A DNA stretch of 64,000 nt from Kryptolebias marmoratus (GCF_001649575.2 NC_051450.1:7793980-7857979); one strand, 5' to 3'; numbered from the stretch's first letter, positions 1 to 11,544 are shown. Program-made: numbers and translations. The notes: a model not told the origin generated them from the sequence alone.

Positions 1-243
1 TCTATATACACAATGGACCTTTTTCTCTCAAATATCATTCGCCATTTTGTGTAAAGCTGTGTTAGTGAGCACTTCTCTTTTGCAGAGATAATCCGTCTCC
101 CTCACAGGTGTGGCATATCAAGATGCTGATTAAATGGCAATATTATTGCACAGGTGTGCCTTAGGCTGGCCACAATAAAAGGTCACTCTAAAATGTGCAG
201 TTTACTTTTAGTGTTGCATGTTTTTGTTTTTTTGTTCAGTATA
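1..243. mobile_element. Terminal part of a fish DNA transposon (Tc1/mariner-like)
   Basis: This stretch resembles the end of a DNA transposon that is common in fish genomes. It contains 'cacaggtgtggcatatcaag', 'tgccttaggctggccacaat' and the typical outer end 'ttttttgttcagtata', which would finish at a TA dinucleotide near 243. The rest of the element lies to the left of the window. No transposase coding is visible. The assignment rests on remembered similarity to fish repeats, not on a search. Confidence 0.6.
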
Positions 244-245
244 TT

Positions 246-1055
246 TTATGTGCATTCTAGTGTTTTTATGTGTTTTTTGGGAATATATTGATATCATAGG
301 GAAGTGTGCAAGGTGCAACTCATAAAGTGACTATATATATTTAGGTAATCAGGTGGGAATACAAGCACATGTAGTACTTGATTGTTTGGTACACTCAATA
401 AAAAATTGCCATTCACTCATGAATGTATCTTTGTATTCTGTCAGTGTAAGTGTGGCAGTGGGGATCAAAATGAGCAAAGCAATGAAAGCCAGTTTAGTAC
501 ACAGCCTACTATAGCCATTTTCATAGTACCAAATGTTTAAAAAACAAACAAACAAATAAAAACAACAACAACAACAACAAAGGTGTGTATGTGTGTGTGC
601 TGAGGGTGCAGGCAGTGTGGTGGTGGTGGTGCGTTGTTGGGCCAAAGAAGATGGTGGGAGGTTGTGGTTTGTGTCCTAGTATGGCTTTGTGACAAGCAAC
701 GCTCCAGTAAACAAAGTAGATACTTCACCCTTTGTCAAACTGTTGGGGTTGTGTGCCTGGTTTGGGTATTTGACAGCTGTTAATCAAACTCCAGTGGATT
801 AAAGGCTGAGTCAGAGTGTGTACACTGAGTGAATATTCCACTTAATCACAAATACTCCCAGAATGTGTCATAAACCGATGATAGGTCAAAGAATAGTTTC
901 CTTTATCACACACGAGTGGGAATGAAAAGTACGGTTTGACCCCAAAAATGAAATTGGGCCCAATCCCCCAGAAAACTAACAAGTCAAGTGAGGTTGAATT
1001 TCTATATTCCAAATTATTAGTCAACAAACATTTGAAATGTTTTTCCTCATATTTA
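246..1055. other. Intergenic, no gene recognised
   Basis: AT-rich DNA with a CAAA/CAA simple repeat at about 541-583 and GT/GGT-rich runs at about 583-635. The open frames here are low-complexity translations of those runs (poly-Cys, poly-Thr) and I do not consider them genes. Confidence 0.5.
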
Positions 1056-1059
1056 TTAA

Positions 1060-1690
1060 ATGTCTCAGTGTTCCCTGAAGGAGTGCATATCACCTGCCAC
1101 CTTTCAAGTCAAAGTTTTCGACTAAGATTATCTTATGTTTAGAAATGACGGCAATATAGCCATTTTGGTTATGGTGTTGTGCCACTCTCAGCAAGAGTTG
1201 TGCCACTCTTAGCTCAACAACTGCAAGAGTTCTAGCTGTTTCAGTGTTGGCGGCCATCTTGAATTGCAGGGACTTCAAGGATAACAAGAGGCCTTCGCAG
1301 CGCTGTCGCTGCTCGGGCCTAATTAGTCATAAAGCTACATCCAGTGGACATTTTCTAAAAGATTCCTTAAAATCTGTTCAGTGTTTCAAAAAATATTTTG
1401 CTAACAGATAAACAGAATAGACTCCAAAAGTTAATGCTGAGGTTTTAAGCAAAGACATGTTGTAATTTAAGCTCAATATGTGTAAAATTAGCTGAGATAT
1501 GGCCATGTTTTTTCTAAGATGGGCAGGTTGTGGCATCCATCTTGAATTGGGTTGACTCCAGAAGTAAATCAGTTTTCGATGAACATCAGCTGATAACATT
1601 CTGAAAGTTTCATGAAAGTCCATCCAGTGGTTCATGAGATATTTTGCTAACATACAAACAAAGTTGAATCCAACAGTTATTTCCTTTTTC
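1060..1690 (+). repeat. Interspersed repeat family A, copy 1
   Basis: A diverged copy of the dispersed family called A here. It has the 5' module ('cacctgccacctttcaagtc', 'agccattttggtt') and two partial core modules with 'ggccatcttgaattg' at about 1251 and 'catccatcttgaattggg' at about 1534. Each is followed by 'atattttgctaacaga'-type sequence. An internal deletion or rearrangement lies near 1265-1320, where a short GC-rich stretch interrupts it. Confidence 0.75.
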
Positions 1691-2332
1691 ACTCATTGTG
1701 GCATTCTGTCTCACTCTCCTGACTGTCTCCCCTCCAACCTCAACAAATACAGAACGTCAGTCAAGTCCTGATATTTCACATCAGGAAAGTCCAGGTTTTT
1801 TCTCTGACGCACCACCTTGTCCTGTCCACCAGAGGGCACCAGAGGAATTGTCCACACTCATTCCTTCTCACAGAAAGTCCACGTTTTATGAATTTGTTTT
1901 CTGTCAGGGACTGTTGTTCAGTTTTTCCATTCAGCTGTAAAACACAACGTCAGTTGGACTTTTTCCCGCAAAAGGAAACTAAACAGTTGATGTGATGAAG
2001 GACTGCCTTATTATTGTCCACCTTTAGCTTTCAGTGGCCAAGCAATAATGTTGAAAAATTAAGGCAAGTTGGGTGTTTTTGTGTGTGCGTATAATTTTTT
2101 TCGTAGGTGGTTAAACAAAATTTCCCAGCTGCCTTGTTTTATGTGCTCCTTTTTACTTTTTGTTTTATTTGTTCAAAACGGTAGTGCGTAGTCTGACATT
2201 TTTGGTTTTGTTATTGTTTTTATGATGGTTTGTGGTAGTTGTGGTATGAGTGAGGATGATGCTGAACCATGAGTAAGAATGCAGGTATGGTTTTTGACCT
2301 ATGCTTGAAAAGACACTGATTTTGTGATAACT

Positions 2333-2334
<2 letters not shown>
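1691..2334. other. Intergenic, no gene recognised
   Basis: A stretch of ordinary composition with T-rich runs around 2090-2200. I see no coding signature or repeat that I can name. Confidence 0.4.

Positions 2335-2377
<43 letters not shown>
2335..2377. repeat. (TA)n microsatellite
   Basis: About 21 uninterrupted TA units. It abuts a transposase remnant, which fits TA-targeting Tc1/mariner activity or simple slippage. Confidence 0.95.
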
Positions 2378-2383
<6 letters not shown>

Positions 2384-2600
2384 TAAACACCATAATAGCC
2401 CCTCCACCAAACTTGCACTTGGCACAATGCAGTCAGACAAGTACTGATCTTCAGGCAACTGCAAAACTCAGACTCATCTGTCAGATTGTTAGACAGAGAC
2501 GCGTGATTTGTCCCTCCAGAGAATACGTCTCCACTGCTCCAAAGTCCAGTGGTGGCGTGCTTTACACCGCTTTGTCCGATGCTTTGCATTGGGTGATGTA
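2378..2600 (-). pseudogene. Tc1-like transposase remnant
   Basis: Read on the minus strand, two frames together resemble the middle of a Tc1-type transposase. One has the residues LPEDQYLSDCIVPS, and the overlapping frame gives KFGGGAIMVF, the usual 'KFGGG-x-MVW' Tc1 motif. The frame changes inside this short piece and stops are present, so it is a broken fragment without function. It ends at the TA microsatellite. Confidence 0.65.
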
Positions 2601-2815
2601 AGCTGTGCCTCTTTGTCCCTAACTTTTAACCCATCATTGTTCCTTAGGCATCATGCATCCCCCGATCCCTTAAATCTGACCCAACCAGAAGCAGTCCTCA
2701 GCAAGTCGCGACTTCCTGTTTTCAACCAATTTCCTGTGAGTCGTGTAGTTTATAGGGTTTGGTTTCAGCTGGTGAAACTGAAGCTGAGTACCGCCAGGTT
2801 TATGAGACGTGGCGG

Positions 2816-3910
2816 CAGGGGTGGAAATTAAAAATTTGATTTTTTACCAGCCACTATTTTTTGTTGTGACAAAAAGTTATTTCATATTTTGATGATGATC
2901 TAGGTGGGTGGAAGCAGTTGTGGTGCCCTACAAGCTGAACAACACCTCTTTCTGGACACTGCATGGAAATAACAATTTTTTTCTCTTTTTTTTTTAAACC
3001 ATTAAAAGATGCATATCTGTACATTAAAAATTCAGACAAGTGATATTTATTTCTGTGGAGTGTTTTTGAAGTATTTTTTTGTGCTTTTGTAAGTTTTTGT
3101 ATGTAAGTTGTAATGTTTTTCAGACACTTGCTGCTTTTAATGCATAGATCTATTTGTGCTACCTGCTTATATTTAACAGGTAGGATATTCTGATGAAGGA
3201 AGTGATTTTTGTGATTTTAGAAAGGTTTTCGTTGGGGATATAAATTGTTCCAATGCTATGCTAAGCATAACTCCTAAGCTTCCACTTCAGTATCCGATGA
3301 TATTTAACATTAACGCAAACCGGGATAGTTTTCGATTTGTAAACATGACGGTAGCAGTTTTTAACGGGTAGCACCGACCGTTAGACATCGCTGTTTAGCC
3401 GTGCTACGGTAGGAAAATCTGACGAGGATGCACACATCGTCAGAACACCGGCCGTAGGCGCGAACGCACACTGACCAACGTCATGACGTCATGACGTCAT
3501 TGATTTAGTTAAAAAAAACGTTGTTTAACTTTCGGTTCTTCCTTCGACTACTCTTGAAAAACATTTTTGTTGTCTGGCACCCGCTTAACTCCCGAAATGT
3601 TCCACCACATTGCTAATGCTACTCCTCAAATTGGTTCTACTTCTTCTTGATTTTTATTGGTGGTTGGTAAACAACTGAAGGAATCAATACCGCCACCAAC
3701 TGGTAAAGAGTGTCTGCTAAACTTTTATCCTTCTTGCATTTAGCAGCAACTCGAGCACATTGCCGCCCCCTATATGTCAAGAGGACAAATAACACCTTTT
3801 CTGTTCAAATTGCCAACCCGCCACAGTGCTGTGTGTGTTGATCAAATTCACCCGCCACTTCAAATATTTACCCGCATTTGGCCGGTGGCGGGTGCTAATT
3901 TCCACCCCTG
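2816..3910. mobile_element. Non-autonomous hAT-type transposon with 8-bp target duplication
   Basis: The ends are inverted repeats: the left end starts 'caggggtggaaatta' and the right end finishes with its complement 'taatttccacccctg'. The element is flanked on both sides by the same 8 bases, 'cgtggcgg' (2808-2815 and 3911-3918), the hallmark of hAT insertion. The 1095-bp interior has no transposase frame. It contains T-rich DNA, a short tandem 'tgacgtca' cluster near 3480-3500, and GC-rich subterminal repeats (cccgcc/ggcggg) toward the right end. Because the target duplication is perfect, the insertion is probably not ancient. Confidence 0.85.
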
Positions 3911-4029
3911 CGTGGCGGTTCGTTATGAAAAGTGATGGAAAGCTAAATTTTTTAAGGTGCTAGAACTATGTACCAGTGAGTATCAGCTTACTTCAGGCAC
4001 TGCTTCAGAAAGTCTCCCCCAACTTTTGC

Positions 4030-4280
4030 AGATGTTCTCAACGTGAGTCGCAGAGGCTCAGGACTTTGCCGACTGACCGGCTGGATGGCACAGTGGGTAC
4101 AAAATGAGCTGAGGTGGGTACAATGTGGATGGAGGTGGACATTACAATAACTGTGCACGGCCTTGAATGCAATTTCGTAAGCTGAACAGATAAAATTAGA
4201 TTGTGATTTCCCCAAACTGACACACAGTTTGCTAGTCGCGTCCTCACAAACCCTCAGAGCTCAGTTTGACTGCAACTAAA
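4030..4280 (+). repeat. Interspersed repeat family B, copy 1 (partial)
   Basis: It matches the middle of the better copies at 11545-12160 and 26760-27290. Shared pieces are 'gtgggtacaatg', 'acggcctTgaatgcaattt' and 'caaaccctcagagctcagtt'-type sequence, in the same order and orientation. Only about 250 bp of the family is retained. Confidence 0.6.
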
Positions 4281-4299
4281 AGTGCACATGTGTAAGATT

Positions 4300-4445
4300 G
4301 TGCACATTTTTCTATGAGGTTTGACCTAAACAGCTACAACTTCAATCATTTTTCAGCATAAGATGATCTCAGTCTAAAACTGGCACGAAAGGTGGCGGGC
4401 GATATGCATTCCTCGTTTGTTTCTTGAAGCCATTTAAAGTGTGTC
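4300..4445 (-). repeat. Interspersed repeat family A, 5' module, inverted
   Basis: The reverse complement of the family A 5' module: 'ggtttgacctaaacagc', 'aagatgatctcagtctaaaac', 'ggtggcgggcgatatgcattc' and 'ttcttgaagc' occur in reversed order. It is truncated before the core module. Confidence 0.6.
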
Positions 4446-4489
4446 ATTAGCTGAAATGAGCCTTCAAAGTAAAAGATGAGTTGATTTTA

Positions 4490-5460
4490 GCACGTTCACC
4501 CCGCTGTGTCTCTCATCATCTCTCATCATGCTGAGGAGGGGAGGGAGGGGTTGGATGCTGGAGGAAGAGGAGGCAGCGCACGCGAGGCTGAAAGCCCGTT
4601 TTCTGATTGGCTGAGAGCCACTGGTACCCATCTCCATCAATGCGGAAAATTGTCAGCGCAACCGGAAATGAAACCTTCAGTGTAATGTCGTTCCTTTATT
4701 TTTAGGAATCTAATCGAAAGATAGAAAAAACAGGGAAGTGTTTTTCAGGGGTTAATTATGCTTATAATGTCCGACGTGACACAAATAATAACCAAAACGA
4801 CATATAGGTTCCGGTTCTGTGATGGTTAAAAGGAACAGGAAACAGTGTTTTTGTCCTGTCCGCCTAGCTTGACAGTGGTCCACAAACAAGAACAGAGATT
4901 GTGACTCCAGCCTCTTTAAATCGACGCTGGTTCTGCTGGTTCCGTTCGCCTTTTCCCGTCCAAATGGACCTCGGTGGACAGTAGCAGAGTGTCGTTTCCC
5001 CTCCCCAGCTGCGGAGAATGATCCACGGGCAGGTGATTCTGCTCCAGGTAGGCTGTCTCCATTGTTGCTGTGTAATGTTGTTGATGATGTGAGCTCATCG
5101 CTATCGCCCGCATCGTGCTCTGCCCGTAGAACCGAACCGTTTTTTTAGGTGCCAGCACAGAACCGGAAGCTCCTTCGGCAGACTGGCTGGGTTCGTCTGT
5201 GTCCTGTAGGAAGGTGCTCCCGGGCCCACGTTTAGAACTAGTCACGACCCCGAACACGGTTACTCCAGATGTTGACATAATCCTCAGAGCTCTCCCACGT
5301 GAGCCGAACCACGGACCGGATCCCGGACCGAGCGGATTCGCAGTTGGGTTTGATAAAAACAGGGTGAGGTGGGTGAGAAAGCGGCGGAACGTTTTAGGTG
5401 AATGTTTGTGGACGGAGGTTTGGAATGGAGGAGGGGAGGGGGGCTGTTAAAGGAGATGTC
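4490..5460. promoter_or_regulatory. GC-rich, CpG-containing region; candidate promoter
   Basis: Compared with its AT-rich surroundings this stretch is rich in G, C and CpG (for example 'gcagcgcacgcgaggc', 'cgctatcgcccgcatcgtg', 'ccggatcccggaccgagcgg'). It includes an E-box CACGTG near 5298 and several plausible + strand splice donors (such as 'acagggtgaggtgggtgag' near 5358). It is unlike the surrounding transposon debris. It could be the start region of hecw1 (its 5' exons are otherwise not seen), of the minus-strand frame at 4916-5278, or of both. No TATA box is evident. This is inference from composition and position. Confidence 0.4.
4916..5278 (-). CDS. Unrecognised 120-codon ORF in the GC-rich region
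   Basis: An ATG-to-TAA frame on the minus strand. The predicted protein begins MSTSGVTVFGVVTSSKRGPG, is hydrophilic, and has Ser/Thr-, Gln/His- and Glu-containing segments. It has no signal peptide, membrane segment, or domain that I recognise. A patch KKTVRFYG lies near residue 46. It might be a small gene or a first exon divergent from hecw1. It might also be a chance open frame, because stops are scarce in GC-rich DNA. Nothing adjoining looks like a continuation exon. Confidence 0.25.
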   Translation of the reverse strand: MSTSGVTVFGVVTSSKRGPGSTFLQDTDEPSQSAEGASGSVLAPKKTVRFYGQSTMRAIAMSSHHQQHYTATMETAYLEQNHLPVDHSPQLGRGNDTLLLSTEVHLDGKRRTEPAEPASI

Positions 5461-5835
5461 GCCCTCCTGGTTTGGGATTTACTGAGAGTGTGAGAAGCGG
5501 GTTCCCTCCTCTCTTTGTGTGAGGATTCCCAACGTGAAATCCTCTTAAAAAAAAAAAACAAAAAAAAAAACACCCCATCATGGGGTTTTTTTGTTTTTGT
5601 TTCACTCTGTTTTATTATCAGGGAATCAACACAGAAAATAAACAACTACAGCAGCTTATTGTCCAAAATAATACTGACACAGATTGGACATCCTTATAAA
5701 ATTAGATTAGAAAATTAACATAGTTTTTACTTTTAGCCTAACATTGACTTGCTAAATGTTCACTGATCACTAACATTTTTTTATTTTAATTTTTTTTGCA
5801 TTATTTGTCTATATTCCACCCCAATCAGAGATTAT
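5461..5835. other. Intergenic, with an A/T-rich palindrome
   Basis: No gene seen. At about 5546-5600 an A-rich run, 'caccccatcatggggt' and a T-rich run together form an imperfect inverted repeat (A-tract / CCCC-ATCAT-GGGG / T-tract). The remainder is T-rich. Confidence 0.5.
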
Positions 5836-6840
5836 TCAGAATCAAAGGCCTGACAGTCCTTGAAGAAATGCAGGTCATCCACCGGGTTGTCAAACTAAAA
5901 TCATCTTGCGTTGAGAAATGATGGAGGTGAAGCTGTTCTGGTCAAACCTTGAAAATAACACGATCCGTTAGTGCTCAGAGTATGTGGTACGAATGACTCT
6001 CAGCTACTACTGCACTAGATTTCAGCTCAATATCTGCAAAACTGACTGAGTTACAGCCGTTTGTGTGTTGGCTGGTGTCACTTAGCTGTGTTGGCTACCT
6101 TAGATTGGAATAACTCCAATAGGTAATCAGTTTTAGATGCACATCTAATGAATACTTTATGAAAGTTTCAAATAAATAGTCCTAGTGGTTCATGAGATAT
6201 TTTGCTAACAGACAAATAGGTTGACTCCAGCAGCTAATGCAAATTTTAAACAAAGATCACATGCAATGAGTAGCACTCAGAAGTTTGTGTTATGATTAGC
6301 TGTCAGCTACAATCTCACTAATATTAGCTCAATAATCTGTAAAATTGACTGGATTTTAGCCATTTTATGTTTTCTACAGTGATTTGGCTGAGGGGGCCAT
6401 CTTGATTTGGGTTGGCTCTAGAAGTTAATCAGTTGTAGATGTACATCCACTGATAATTTCCTGAACGTTTTATTCAAATGTGTCCAATGGTTCCTGAGAT
6501 ATTTTGCTAACAGACAAAGTGGATCCCAATTGTCATGGTAAAACTTTAAAGACAGATCTTGAGCCATCTGTTAGTGCTCAGAATACGTGCTGGGGATCGT
6601 ACGAACAAAACTCATTTTCGATCTGTAAATAGACCTCATACATTTTTGTGGGGATTGTTTTGTGCTTTTTTTTCCAAAAGGTCAGTTGGCTGTGGTGACC
6701 ATGTTGAATGGGGTTGACTTCAAAAGACAATTAGTTGAAGATGAACAGCAAATGATTATTATCGATGAGTTTCCTTAAAATCTGTCCAGTGGGGGATGAG
6801 ATATTTTTCTAACACTCAAACACACACACACACAGCCAAT
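5836..6840 (+). repeat. Interspersed repeat family A, copy with three core modules
   Basis: It begins with the 5' module ('caaaggcctgacagtccttg', 'ggtcaaaccttgaaaataac'). Three diverged core modules of about 300 bp follow in tandem, marked by '(c)ttagattggaataactcc' (about 6100), 'ccatcttgatttgggttgg' (about 6399) and 'ccatgttgaatggggttgac' (about 6699). Each is followed by the 'gagatattttgctaacagac' box (about 6195, 6497 and 6799). It ends near a short (CA)n run. Confidence 0.8.
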
Positions 6841-6844
6841 AGCA

Positions 6845-7230
6845 AAAATAATAGTGAAAAGCTTGCAGCCAGCAGAGGATGGAGCTGGTTGTTGGTGTCT
6901 CTTTAATTTAATTGGAGCTCTGCAGTGGTTGGCTCTGGTCCAGCTCAGGCAGCCGATAATGGATCCTGGTCTTGTGACAGCCACAGATCTCCTGTAGTTC
7001 TGTCCTTGTCCTCACATTTCTCCTGTTAGACGTCCACATTTAACACCATGTGTTCACGAGCATTTCTCTGAGCTGGCAGCCCAAAGAGCTCGGCTTATGG
7101 GCTGGCGACTGGTTCCTATCAAAGGCAGAGGTGGCCACACTGTATGTTTAGGGAACTATTAGTAAAGATAAGTAAGTATTCAATATTTATAGGAGACTGG
7201 ATAAACTCTTCCAAATAGTTTCTGTCAGTA
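6845..7230. other. Intergenic, no gene recognised
   Basis: Moderately GC-rich sequence with no coding or repeat signature that I can name. Confidence 0.4.
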
Positions 7231-7234
7231 GTTC

Positions 7235-7390
7235 AATGACTGTTTAGAATTAAAGGCCGGCACCTTCCATGCCAGAGTTTTAGGCTAAGATTATCTTGGT
7301 TTGAGTTACAGCCATTTTGGTCAAACCTTAAAAGTAACATTATTCACAATCTTGTGCAGTATTGCAATATCTTGCATGATCTGTTAGCTC
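7235..7390 (+). repeat. Interspersed repeat family A, 5' module only
   Basis: It matches the family A start ('ttagaattaaaggcc', 'ccattttggtcaaaccttaa', 'gcaatatcttgcatgatctg') and stops abruptly at 'ttgaacaaacaaacaaagc', where a LINE 3' end begins. The LINE may have inserted into the repeat. Confidence 0.7.
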
Positions 7391-7394
7391 TTGA

Positions 7395-8660
7395 ACAAAC
7401 AAACAAAGCAACTGGACTTTTATTTTGTAGAATAAGATGTTCTACTTCACATCAAACTCAGGTCCTCTACCAGAGGTCTGGGATCTTGAGGGCTCTGCAG
7501 ACTATATTAGCTGTTCCTAGGACTGAGTTCTTCTGGACAGAGATCTCTGAGGTTGTTCCTGAGATCTGTTGGAGCCACTCTTCTAGTTTTGGGGTCACAG
7601 CATCAAGTGCTCCAATAACCACTGGTACCACTGAGGCCTTGAAGCTCTACATCTTTTCTATTTCCTCTTTCAGCCCTTGATATTTCTCAAACTTCTTGTG
7701 CTCCTTCCTGATGTTACAGTCGCTTGGGACTGCTACATCTATCACCACTGCCTTCCTTTGTATCTTGTCAACTACCACAATGTCAGGTTGGTTATACATC
7801 ACATGTTTGACAGTCTAGATCTGGATGTCGCACAGTGTCTTAGCCCTCCCATTCCCTACCATTGTTGGTGGAGTCTCCCAGTTTGACTGTTGGACTTCCA
7901 GTTCATACTTGTACACTATTCCAGCCACTTGGTTATGGTGTTCCATGCATGCTTTGCCTGCCTGCATCTGACACCCCACTATTATGTGCTGGACTGCCTC
8001 AGGGGCATATTTATACAGCCTGCATCTTGGGTCCTGCCTGGTATGACAGACCATGGCCTCTACTATTCTTGTGCTGCCATGATTAGTGTCTCTATGCTGT
8101 CTTTCAGTCCAGCCTTCTCTAGTCACTGGTAGAACTAGCTGATATCAGCCACTTCCTCAATCTGCCTGTGGTGGATGCAGTGCAGGGGCTTATCTTTCCA
8201 TCATGGTTCCTCTTTCTCCCCTTTCACATTGAGTTTCTGGTGTCTGAGACATTAGCTTAGCAGTTTATCGTTGGGAGCTTTCCTCCTTATGTACTTCAGG
8301 ATCTTGCTTGTTTCATCCTGTATAGTGGTTCTGATGCTCACTAGTCCTCTGACTCCCTCCTTTCTCTTACTTTACAGTCTCAGGGTGCTGGACTTGGGGT
8401 GCAGCCTTGCATACATTGTGAGGAGCTTTCTTGTTGTGATGTCATTGGCTTCTATCTCCTCTTTTGGCCAGGTTTTTATACCAGCAGGGTATCTGACAGC
8501 TGGCACTGCATATGTGCCGATGGCTTGGATTTTGTTCTTACCATTCAGATGGCTCTTCAAGACCTGCCTTACTCTCCGTAGGTACTTGGTTGTGGCTAAA
8601 TTCATTGCTGGTTGTCTGTGAGATTCCAAGGTATTTGTTGCTGCCCAACATCTGCAATGT
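7395..8660 (-). pseudogene. Non-LTR retrotransposon (LINE) ORF2 remnant, C-terminal half
   Basis: On the minus strand, scattered frames read as the C-terminal part of a LINE polyprotein common in fish. Residues include RRVRQVLKSHLNGKNKIQAI (after the reverse transcriptase), 'LHPKSSTLRL', the zinc-knuckle-like region 'RQDPRCRLYKYAPEAVQHII' and 'HNQVAGIVYKYELEV'. The 3' end lies near 7400-7430. At least three frame changes are needed to connect these pieces, so the copy is dead. A second fragment of the same family lies at 29020-29300. Confidence 0.8.
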
Positions 8661-8768
8661 TGACCTCAGGTAGTTTAACTCATTCAGTTGTGATCCGTTG
8701 CCTAATTTGGACATCATTTGGCTGCACTTATCAAGTTCAAATGATCCAGTTCTCCATATCCATTTGGA

Positions 8769-8816
8769 CTACATACCTACCTACATACATACATACAGTA
8801 CATATATACATACATT
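8769..8816. repeat. (ACAT)n/(CTAC)n microsatellite
   Basis: A short imperfect tetranucleotide run of ctac and acat units. Confidence 0.85.
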
Positions 8817-8819
8817 TTC

Positions 8820-10130
8820 TTTTACACACTTGTTCTGTGTAGGGTCGGAGAGCTGGTACCTATAATCAGTAGCCATTTCACAAATTTATCTCTTTAGCAA
8901 AAATTTAATTGATTCATAAAGTATTTTCTAATAGACAAAGACTGAGTGCTGGTTCCAATGACCATAACAATAAATAACAAAACATTGGTCTACTTCACTG
9001 AGTTTAGATTCTTTACTCCAATAATGATGGTCTGCTGCCATTCAGGCAGTAACTATGGATGCCCATGTTTCTACAGATAGCTCTTCTCAAAATGGTGGCG
9101 CTAATGAGTGTCTTGTTAGCACTTATTGTACTGGGGTTTGTCATTCTAGCTCAGTGGTACAGCCCACATCCTAATCTCACTGTATCCTTAGAAGATTTCG
9201 TATTATAGAGCTCACATTCACACTTACCACATAAATGTTACTTTACTTTTACCTATATAACACAATTTCACTGTAGCTACCTCCAACAACATGATTTACA
9301 AAGTGTAAGTTCATTATAGACAGCCATGTCTAGTTCTTGGACCACATCTGCCCTGGCAGTGTTCATGCTGTTACAGTGACCAACGTAAAGCGTTAGTTGC
9401 CTCATTCTGGTAGTTTGGTCTGTAGTAATTGAGGTTGTATTTTCAGTGTATTTTTCACGAAACTCTTAAAGAACTGTTCTACTTTCATTAGAAATGGAAC
9501 AGAGAGCAGCTGTAGAGTCAAAGGTTCACGTAGCTAGAGATGATTAGATCATAGCTGTGGTAACTTACTGAGGAGAGCAATAAGCTGAAGCTCGGCTGAC
9601 TCAGAGTGGTCTGGGGGACCATTAGTCTGCCATTCTGAATGAGCTCATTTCCACCAGAGGCTCTCCAGACTACCTCATACACTGTCTGTGTTACATGTGC
9701 ACTGAAATGATAATCATGACAGTATCAGTTCAGAAATGAAGAATCCTTACAGATGAAAAGTCCTGCTGCCTTCTGTTCCAAGTCCTGCAGAGAAGAGTCA
9801 CCAACAAGTTAGGACACTTGTACACAGCAAAATGTGAGAGCGTCTGTATGTATTCACGCTTTTGAGTATTAGATTAACATGGTCAAAGTGTTGATTTTTT
9901 ACACCTGCTAAGTTAATTTTGATTGAATAATTGTATGAGTAATTGTAACTATTAATAATTTGTTCTCACACTGGTACATGAGCTCAGATTTGATGCTCTA
10001 GCCATTTACAGACGCAAACACATTTGTTTGTATCCTGTCGTTACGAAATAAAAACCCAGCAAGGTCACAGAAACAACTTGCTACTGACGAAAGTAACAAG
10101 AAAAAAAAGACAAAATTCCAACTAATTTTA
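8820..10130. other. Intergenic, no gene recognised
   Basis: 1.3 kb of AT-rich sequence without a convincing open frame. Parts probably derive from old transposons, but I cannot name them. Confidence 0.4.
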
Positions 10131-10214
10131 ATATCAGTCATTGCTTTTGAATTTTGATTTGACAGAATTGTTTTAAAAACAAACTAATGAAACTGGCCTT
10201 CACAAAATGGATGG

Positions 10215-11055
10215 TAACCTGAACTTAATTTTTTGTTGCACAACCTTTTGACGCAATCGCTGCATTCAGGGGATTTCTGTAATTCTCTCTGAGACTTCTG
10301 CTATTATGTCTCGCTCCTCGTGAGCAAACTGCTCCATCTGTCTCAGGTTTGAAGGGTTCATTCTCTAGCTGTTTCAGCTCCTTCCACAGATGTTCAACAG
10401 GATTTAGATCAGGACTCATAAGGATACTTCAGAATAGTCCAATGTTTGGTTCTGAACCATTCTTGGGTGTTTTAGGCTGTGTTTTGAGTCATTATCCTAT
10501 TAGAAGACTTATAATCCATGACTGAAACCAAGCTTTCCCTCACTAGGCAGCACATTTTGCATATTGTGCTTTGTGGCTTGTCAATAAGCATTTTGTCCAA
10601 AGTCTTGCTTTTATTGATTTGTTTTCAACATGGTGTCCTCCTCAGTCATCTTCTTTGGCTCAACTTTGGTTCAAACAGATGGTGTGATCTGAAACTGATG
10701 TAGTTTGACCTTGAAGTGTAGCAAATTTTTTTGAAGGTGTTCTGGGCTCCTTGGTTACCAATTGTATTATCCATCTCTTAAGTTTGTCAGCAATTTTTGT
10801 CTTGCCGCCACGTCCAGTGATGTTGCCTAGAGTTTTGTGGACCTTTAAAATCTTGAGAAGACTGACAGAAATCAAATTTATCTTAAAATGATAGTCAATA
10901 GCATATTTATATTTGACTGTTACAGAGAGATAAAAAATAGTTAGAAATGGATAAAAAAAATACTGTAATGGTTGATGAGGATCTTTGTTAATCTGCTTAT
11001 TAACAATGTTTGCATACTTTACTTTTGGGACCAACTTCATTAGTGTGTTCACCGG
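10215..11055 (-). pseudogene. Tc1-like transposase, decayed copy
   Basis: Read on the minus strand, the N-terminal DNA-binding part is at about 10690-10860 ('DKLKRWIIQLVTKEPRTPSK', then 'TTSVSDHTICLNQS'). The C-terminal catalytic end is at about 10230-10420 ('MSPDLNPVEHLWKELKQLEN', finishing in 'ASKGCAT'), where the DPE/DLNP-type motif of Tc1 transposases is evident. The catalytic centre between them is frameshifted and partly missing. The order N-to-C along the minus strand is preserved, so this is one decayed element and not two. Confidence 0.8.
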
Positions 11056-11059
11056 GGCT

Positions 11060-11540
11060 TCATGATATGTGCAAAACTTGTCTTTATGAAGTGTTTATTT
11101 ATACATGTGCATCACATTGTGCTTCATGTATTTGTACTTCAGTTTTACTATGGCACTTGAATTATTGCTAATGAGTTGTTTCAAGTTCTTATAAGCAAAT
11201 GTGGCAAATTTGAGAACCTATTGTTATTTCAAACAGAACGTTTTCTAAATCCACACAATCCAGACACATTCTAAAAGGTCCTGGGGAGGGTAAAGTGTAG
11301 TCATCAGCAAAGTGCCATATCGTTTTTTTTATTGCTATTTAAAACAAAATATATTAAATCAGGGTGTTGTTTTGATAAACTCCAGAAAAAGATCAAGTCC
11401 TTTCTCAGAAAATGAAATGCAGTATAATTGTGATGTCCTACAGAACCTCTAACTGTTGGAATCTGTCTGACTGATTGTACTCAATTTGGTGGAACAAGTT
11501 GTCTTCAGGTTAATCCAGTTTCACACTGAGTCTAGTTGGT
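11060..11540. other. Intergenic, no gene recognised
   Basis: AT-rich sequence with no named feature. It leads directly into a family B repeat. Confidence 0.4.
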
Positions 11541-11544
11541 GAAT

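Noticed and set aside
8271..8621. 116-codon + strand frame with hydrophobic segments
   Set aside because: It is the complement of the LINE ORF2 remnant, whose minus-strand reading carries recognisable motifs.
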